From Allacma fusca (taxonomy: Eukaryota > Arthropoda > Collembola > Symphypleona > Sminthuridae), in assembly GCA_947179485.1 (NCBI GenBank), contig CAMXBY010000055.1:124001-188000 (forward strand): a stretch of 64,000 nucleotides of DNA, written 5' to 3'. The notes beneath the pieces are model-generated. The model was given only the letters and a program-made list of their open reading frames with translations. It did no database searches and had not been told where the DNA came from. Of this stretch, positions 57,621-64,000 are shown in pieces. How positions within the stretch are numbered: position 1 is the stretch's first letter; each line of letters opens with the position of its first letter. The position numbers were made by a program, and so were the translations under genes.

Positions 57621-58790
57621 ATTTATTATCAAAGGTTGCATACACAAATCTGGCACTTTGTTAGCACAATGGATAGAACCATTAAGTTGAATGTATCTAT
57701 ACATAAAATTATGCTCACATAGTTTTAAAAAATAATTCATTTTAATAAAATAGTGTTGCAAGTACATATCGACGGATCTATTCGCGAAAAGAATCCTAAA
57801 TTCTTCTTTCTTCGCTTCGTTTCGGTACGAATCACGGAAACGTGAGTCGAGAATGAGATATCCGGACTCTGACATTTCCCACAACCCCCTTTTTTGAGCA
57901 AAAGTCTAGATTGAGAGTGAATACGAAATATTGTGAAGTATCTGTTTTTGTTAAATTATATTACAACTAATGTAATTATTAACATTTTTTAGTTTAAAGT
58001 TTTTGTTTCCAGTTGCAACTATTTTAGTTACAGGTCTTTGAAGAATATTTTGCTTTTAAGTTGTTGATGGTCACATCAATGATTTCTGTTTCCTTTCCTT
58101 AGAATAAATAATTAGCCTTCGCGCAATTGTTCAACTCTTTTTTAAAACAACAATATGCCCGCAACCAAAATTCCAATAATCGACATAGTTTGCAAAGGGT
58201 TCCCTCGCGTCGTGTTATACATTCCTGTAATACATTGTCACAGCTCATTCCAGGTATATTTCCCCGAACCATGAAATTGTAAACAAATCCAACTTGTGTT
58301 TCTTCCACCCTCTTGAATATGTTCTGCTTGCAGCGACCAGGTCTAGCCATTCTCAACTGATTTTGGCCTGCAATGATCTCGGCTATACCAACGATACAAT
58401 TTTATGTTATGCGTTTTCTCCGCAATCACTACCGTTAAAAAATTCAAGCCCTTACGGAAGCAGTGCTTAAAATCATAAATATAAATTACAAAATTCTTTC
58501 AGCATAACGTGCGTCTATAGTCACACCGTTGAATAATTACTAACAATAGTAACTAAATTTCAAGGTCCCAGTACTAGCTAGGAATACGCCCAACCAATTA
58601 AGTGCACCGAGAATATTTGAAACAAATATTGGTTTAATTCCGACCGGCCTATACTATTGTACTATTGAAATTCAGAAAAGGCAAGATATGCTTTGTTCGA
58701 ACGAAATTTTACAAAGATTTTTTGTCTACAAAATGCCACTCAAATATATGATTGTAGCAAATTTAAAGAACTTCCAAACGAACCATAAGA
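57621..58790. other. Non-array region with a possible minus-strand exon at 58,099-58,368
   Basis: On the minus strand 58,356-58,099 encodes a cysteine-rich stretch (RMARPGRCKQNIFKRVEETQ, later CKLCRLLEFWLRAYCC) ending in TAA. It is preceded by an acceptor-like ATCATTGCAG near 58,369. A further minus-strand stretch around 57,740-57,884 also has mixed, protein-like composition. I recognise neither and cannot link them into a gene. The remainder is AT-rich and featureless. Confidence 0.35.
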
Positions 58791-58948
58791 CGGTTTCGGG
58801 TCAACGATTTAAAGAACCGTTAAATTTCGGTCCGGTTTCGGGTCAACGGTTTAAAGAACCGTTACATTCGGTCCGGTTTCGGGTACAAAAATCAAAACCG
58901 AAAGTTTTCGGGAAGGGTTTGTTGAAGCTGCCTTTTTGGATGAAAACA
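58791..58948 (+). repeat. Copy 2 of the ~150-bp direct duplicate
   Basis: It matches 56,454-56,603 closely, including both hairpin units (AACGATTTAAAGAACCGTT and AACGGTTTAAAGAACCGTT) and the trailing GCCTTTTTGGATGAAAAC. It lies 2.3 kb from the first copy and lacks the surrounding GGTTCCGG zones. It is probably a fragment of the same transposon family. Confidence 0.88.
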
Positions 58949-59044
58949 CGCATTTGTCAAGCATTTGTCTTATTTATATTGCGTGAAAGCTGAAAATCCA
59001 TAAAAAGTAATTGAGGTGAGATTGGTATTAAGAAAAGGTCTTTT

Positions 59045-60200
59045 TGATTTGATTTGATTTGATTTATTGTCAGTAATGCATACGCAACACTTGCACTGTA
59101 TTCACCTGGAGTTAACCTGTGAAGTGATTAGTGTTGAAGGTAGCCGACATGTAATTACAATATTTAGAGAAAGATTAACAATGTAGAGATTAATGATTAA
59201 ATCACATAGCTTAGGTTTAGTTTGTTATATTCAGTATCATCAAGTACATTAAGCTGCCTTATTAAAAACGTGACATTAGAATTATAATACCTGTCACGTT
59301 TACATAATATTACATAAATATGGTTACCACTTCTAGTTTTATTATAATTTGAGAATTTCAATTTTAGTATGCTGACACACATTTATTATTAAGGCGACTT
59401 AATATTGGTTGGAGTTTTAATTCCTTGAGTGTTTTCAAATAGTTGGATCGTTGTGTTTGTAGCGATGATTGATGGGAAACAATATTTGTAAATATGGAGC
59501 TGGTGGCTGTCATGGTTATGGTGTCTGGTAGATTCTTGGTTTGGTGATTGATTTACCGGTGAGGCTCACAGATTAATGATTCCGTGTAGTTTGGAGTTTG
59601 AGGTGTTCTGCTCCGTCTCATGGTCGATTTGTTTCATTTACTACCCGATCTGCATCGCTTCTTGACGCTTCTTCTGTTTATACCTCGAAATAAATATTGA
59701 CATCTTTTGAGAGAGATGTATTCATTTATGATTTAATGGATAATGTGCGGTACTTCAGAGACATAGTTTTAATGATATATAATTATATATAATTGAAAAC
59801 GAAAAATTTTGCCTTGATTGATAGCTTATGAGAAGAGTTATCATTAAGGCATGAGAGAGATTTGCTTAGGAAGTGTCCTTTCAAATCTCTTCTCGTAAGC
59901 TTTGCTCCAATGTTGACGAATGCTCCGGTCTATTTCTTCAAGGATCGGTTGCTTCAGCCACGTTGCACGCACTTTACTTATGTGTAGGTACATATGCGCA
60001 CACTTACAGGTTAAAAGTTCTAAGTTCCTATTGTAAGTTTACCGGATAATTTGCTACTTTGTTTGATTAAAATTACTTACAGGGCAAATACGGGACACTA
60101 TGGATGATTTTAATTGATTTGAAACTGCGTTAATGTGCAGTATTTAAGTAATTTTGCTGATTTGTTTGAGCATCGCATCAACGGCAGACATAGTCGCCGG
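59045..60200 (-). mobile_element. 5'-truncated LINE relic with (ATCAA)n tail
   Basis: Read on the minus strand, a frame at 59,382-59,197 (SGNHIYVILCKRDRYYNSNV then FLIRQLNVL) matches the C-terminal signature of CR1/Jockey-like LINE ORF2 proteins, normally ...DLYVPLCRTDRYYNS...IRLWNSLP. The W and P of the last block are lost. About 130 bases downstream comes AATAAATCAAATC with four ATCAA-type units (59,046-59,065), a microsatellite 3' tail typical of several LINE clades. Upstream sequence to about 60,200 is probably more of the same element but is too decayed to read. It interrupts an array module: text leaving at ~59,040 (GGTCTTTTT) resumes near 60,213 (TTTTTATGACAATTC). Confidence 0.65.
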
Positions 60201-60204
60201 ACGC

Positions 60205-63180
60205 GCGCGCGGGAATGAATTTTTATGACAATTCGAAAATTTTCCATTGTATTTGTAGGTTTTAAAAACGATTTTGTTCAATGATAGATAGGTGGATGGG
60301 ACTAGACTCAAATGAATCCCTTGTAAATTGTTTGCAAAATCAGGTTCCCGGAAAAATATATGAACGCCGAACTGTCCATGTAAAATAAGGATCAGAAATT
60401 CTGTCCTTCTGTAACTTTCTCGCTTCTGCACCTGAAGCTGAATATCTTTACAGGTTTTATTCATGTCCATATTTTTTACCAAACAGTCCTAATTATAAGA
60501 AAAGCAGCTTAGTGAAGCCATGAAATATTTTAGAAATTAGACTCAAAACTGTGTGGTAAATTAATGCTTAAATTAATATTTTGAAGAACACCAACTTTGC
60601 TTAACACTTGACCCTGTGAGCTCAAATACTGATGGTGGATGGAGTTAATTTTAAAAAATTTGTAACGACGTTTACTACAACCTTGGTAAGAAATCAATTA
60701 CTTAATGATGCATTTACCTTTGCCGACTAGAGGTGATCACAATAGTTATTGTCTTGTATGATTAATATTAATTAATTCCCCAAGTTTGTAGAAAACTCAT
60801 CCGCACATTATCTAAAATTGTGTGCATTGTCCGGTTATCCAATGTGGTTTAAAGCAGACATTAATTGTGAAATTAAGAAGAAATCCTAAATTTTGAGAAA
60901 AAATTCTGGAGCGCATTTAAAAAACCTGTAATTTATTTACACACCCAAGGATGTTTATTTTATATTTGTTGTTACAGTATTTTTGTACCAACGAAAAATA
61001 TCCCAGCTGGTGATACAATTATAATTTATAATAATTTACCAATTGAATTGTTTTCATTTTCATTTGCATAAAATCGAGTTGGACGTCACTCCAAATTTAA
61101 AGTTACTTCCAAATGTTTTTACTGGCCCATTTTATAAGGCTGGTTCAAAATAGGGTTTGGTTCAACTCTATACTAAAATGTACCCGTTTTTTGAGGTAAT
61201 TTTCCTGAGTGTTTTGTAAATTCCTTTCTTTCAGAAAGAATTGGAAGTCAACATCAAGTGAATGTTTGACATTGTTAATGAATAATTCGCAGGAGGTTTT
61301 CTAACCTCAAAATTACATCCAGTCGAGGAGTAAGAAATACTAATGTTGCATGAAAGCGAAGGAAGTTATTCTCATTTTCTAAATCAGCATCGTTTTTGTT
61401 GTAGGAAAGGTGTGTGACCCGGCGTGTTTCTAAATGCTGCACCATATGCCTAATTTATTATAAATTTAATTAACTTTAAAGTTTATTATAATTACTGATT
61501 TTGATTACCTTTATTTTTGAGCATAATTAAATCAATTCAAAATCCAGATAAATATCTCTTGCTGGTAGTTAAGGCATATCAGATATTAATTCCAAACTGA
61601 AATAGATGTTACTTATAAAGAACCATCATTGTCGAGAGGATTTTAAAAAATGTAACGAGACAATGGTAGTTCTCAAAGTAACCAATATTTTATTTATTCT
61701 AACATTGGTAAGACGCCATTTGAATGTTTCAGAAGTGGTTTTTTATCTCTAATATTACAAGGTGTCGACACGCAAGAAATACTAATGTGGCGTGGAAGCG
61801 ATGCAAGTTATTCTCATTTTCTAAATTAGCATCGTCTCTCTTTTGTAGGAAAGGTGTGTGACGTGACCCAGTGTGTTTCTAACTGTCTGCACTATATTTT
61901 TAATATATTGTAATTGTAAATAACTTCAAAGTTTATAATAGTGATTTTGATCACCTTTATTTTTGAATAATTAAATCGATTTGAAATCCAGATAAATATC
62001 TCTTGCTGGTATATAAGTCATATCAGTTATTAATGTCAAATGTCTTAATTCCCATTACATTCTAAGAGTAAAGCTTCTCTCCAAACTAAACCAACTGATG
62101 CTACCGGAAATGATAAAGAAAATGCATTATGGAGCGAATTTTAAAACGGGCAACGGAACAATAAAACTGTAGTTGACATTTTTACTCAACTCCAAGTAAC
62201 CAACATATTATTTTAATTTTCCTCTTTTACTCCTCACCTTAAAAACTTTGGTAAAAATTGTGTCCGGGATTTATTAGGGAATTATATTTTCGACGAAACA
62301 AACGATAAACTTAAATTAGAAAATTGGAGGCTCAAATACTCTCTTGTAAGTTTTTTGTACAAATTCAGACGATTTAAACGGGTTCAAAATCTTCAGTTCC
62401 AAAACAAATCAATTTCAAAAATCTCACAGGAAATTCGCTAACGAAGGGGAAATGTAATTTTTTGTAAGGCGGTTTCCCTTTTCCTGGTCTAATCAGGGGT
62501 TCAATGTCATGGAAATCGAGACCGGCAATTACAAACTTTCCAAAATGGGTTGAAATTGACAGAGTTTGTCGTGAAAAAGATTCTGACAACTATTTTCCTG
62601 TAAGTGTTACAATGTCATCAAAAATTCCTCCGTATCAATTCCGGTACAAAATCCTGCCCATGTAGATCACTTTGCCTATTCTGCAACTGTAGTGCGCGTC
62701 TAAGCTTAGCTTCGTAAAACAGTCACATCAAACAGAGAACTGTTACCTGGCGTGTAAGTTTTAGAAATTAAAATATGCATATCTTATTGTTATCTCTCAA
62801 CCAATATCGTCATTTATATCAAAAGTTTACCGGTAGGGCAGAAATTTATGTCACTTTAATTTCAATCAAGATCCGAAATTTGTTTTTTTAAATTTCAACA
62901 CCAGATGGCACAATTTGTTTTAAATATGTTAGGAAAATTTATTACGGACTAATTTATCATGAGTCTGTGGGAGCAAATCTCATTGCCAGATTATTTGTTC
63001 TTGGCGAGACAAAATATTGAAATTTTAGTCAAAAAACTTGATGAACTTGAATTTCGACTAGGATTTTGAGATTTTGGAAGACATAATTCTATTATTTATT
63101 AACGGTTTAATCAAGTTTTTCAATTCTTATAGAAATTATTGTGGCGAATGTGTTTGGGTTTTGAAAGAACTTGTGAACAG
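60205..63180 (+). repeat. Degenerate module array, block 5
   Basis: Array modules return in the familiar order: CTGAAGCTGAATATCTTTACAGG near 60,432 (here AATATC for AATTTC), a GACTAGAGGTGATCACAATA phrase near 60,726, ACACAATTATAAT-like text near 61,015, cores near 61,348 (TTGCATGAAAGC), 61,788 (TGGCGTGGAAGC) and 62,748 (TGGCGTGTAAG), and the GTGTCCGGGATTTATTAGGG phrase near 62,260. The two cores at 61,348 and 61,788 sit in modules that look like recent local duplicates of one another. No gene is seen. Confidence 0.65.
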
Positions 63181-63189
63181 AGCTGTTTT

Positions 63190-64000
63190 CAAGTCCATGT
63201 CTGTCTTGGCTCATTCAAGTCAAGTCCCAAGTCCAAGTCATGTTCGTGCAAACGAAAATTTTGACTTGAAATTTCAAGTAGTGGGTCAATTCCTTAACGA
63301 AATTTGAACACGAACTTGTGTTCAAGTCTATTCAAGTCCATGTTATTCTAAAAGACTTGACAACCAAGTCTATTTCATGTTCAAGTTAAACGACATGACG
63401 TGACTTGAGAAGTGACTTGAATCCTCAAGTGCAATTCCCATGTCTAAACGAGCAGTTGACGTTTACTCACGCGTTGCAAATTCCTACAGAAGTCGCACTC
63501 CCTACCGTTACTGTCGTGGAAGTGGTGGTTGCACATGTTTTAAACCTTACCCAACCTGAGAAACATTGACTAAGATTCGCAGGAACTATCAAGGAGTCCT
63601 AAACCTTCGAGAAAGATTTTATTAGAGGTTTGTCTGGTGTTAAAAACGTAGTGTTAGAATGAACAAACATTAATGAACTATTTAAGTATGTCTTCAAACG
63701 GAGTTCCAATGGAATGCTTATTTTCAATTGGAACCTCTCTTTTAACCCAAAAGAGACAGTGATGGATGAAAGTATTCAGGTGTGCATGTCTATAAAGGCA
63801 TGACTAAGATTAAAATCCCATTTGCTAAATTTCGATCAAGTTCGAGCTGAAGCTGTCGCTAAAAATTTTTTAGGAGAAACGGATGACTGTATTGCATAAT
63901 ATTTTTTAATACTCGTTGATATATTTAAACTTTATTTGTTACTTTAGCCATTTAATGACCAATAACATGATTAAATATAACTTGATTGACTTGAAGTTCC
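63190..64000. mobile_element. Word-filled element running off the window edge (GACTTGAA family)
   Basis: From about 63,190 to 63,435 the words GACTTGAA and TTCAAGTC occur densely in both orientations. The window ends in AACTTGATTGACTTGAAG. By analogy with the other elements this is a hAT-type transposon or pair of ends. The right boundary lies outside the window and no inverted repeat could be confirmed. Confidence 0.45.

Overview
The window is strongly AT-rich, intron-bearing animal DNA. It holds one convincing host protein gene (three exons), one tRNA gene, and a large mass of repeats and transposons. The protein gene encodes an arthropod-type seven-helix chemoreceptor whose C-terminus resembles what I recall of springtail (Collembola) receptors. 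An arthropod, possibly a springtail, is my best guess; this rests on recall and is tentative.

The background (about 1-17 kb, 35.3-52.9 kb and 59-63 kb) is a very old, degenerate, same-strand array. Long modules recur in a similar order. Roughly twenty-five of them carry the same short core, close to TGGCGTGAAAGC and usually preceded by a GAAAATATTT-like stretch, although the rest of the modules barely resemble one another. It looks like a decayed satellite-like or segmentally duplicated array with a conserved box. An elongator tRNA-Met(CAT) gene sits inside it at 48,634-48,706 (minus).

Inserted in this array are at least six hAT-type DNA transposons with terminal inverted repeats and perfect 8-bp target duplications: 808-1736, 6138-7013, 7022-7939, 41,238-43,032, 43,762-46,606 and 44,050-45,468. 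Each is packed with its own reiterated short word (GTAACG, CCTACATG, GAACTGAACT, TTCAAAT, CCCGTTCCC, GGATTA). Two of them share one target site, leaving three copies of GTTGAAAG. Others are nested: 44,050-45,468, and probably 45,863-46,431, lie inside 43,762-46,606. The element at 41,238 keeps decayed hAT transposase C-terminal sequence.

The centrepiece is an 18.3-kb Ty3/Gypsy LTR retrotransposon at 17,014-35,295, lying on the minus strand. I see no difference between its two 329-bp LTRs, and it has a 4-bp target duplication, so it is young. Reading from its 5' end (high coordinates) it has: an LTR; a primer-site candidate; a 3.4-kb leader containing a strong splice donor and degenerate ~200-bp repeats; gag with a zinc knuckle; a GGGAAAC slippery site followed by a hairpin; pol (protease, reverse transcriptase, RNase H, integrase); an enormous Ser/Thr/Pro-rich extension of about 1,700 residues; a 360-aa ORF with a CCHC knuckle and a BTB/POZ-like domain; a 114-aa ORF; a polypurine tract; and the second LTR. 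It looks nearly whole, with about one break in pol. The two accessory ORFs and gag each start just after a good splice acceptor.

The region 52.9-59 kb is largely outside the array and contains the chemoreceptor gene (54,688-56,161). It is followed by sequences rich in GGTTCCGG-like words and a duplicated 150-bp block. A 5'-truncated LINE relic lies at 59,045-~60,200 (minus). The window ends inside a sequence packed with the word GACTTGAA.
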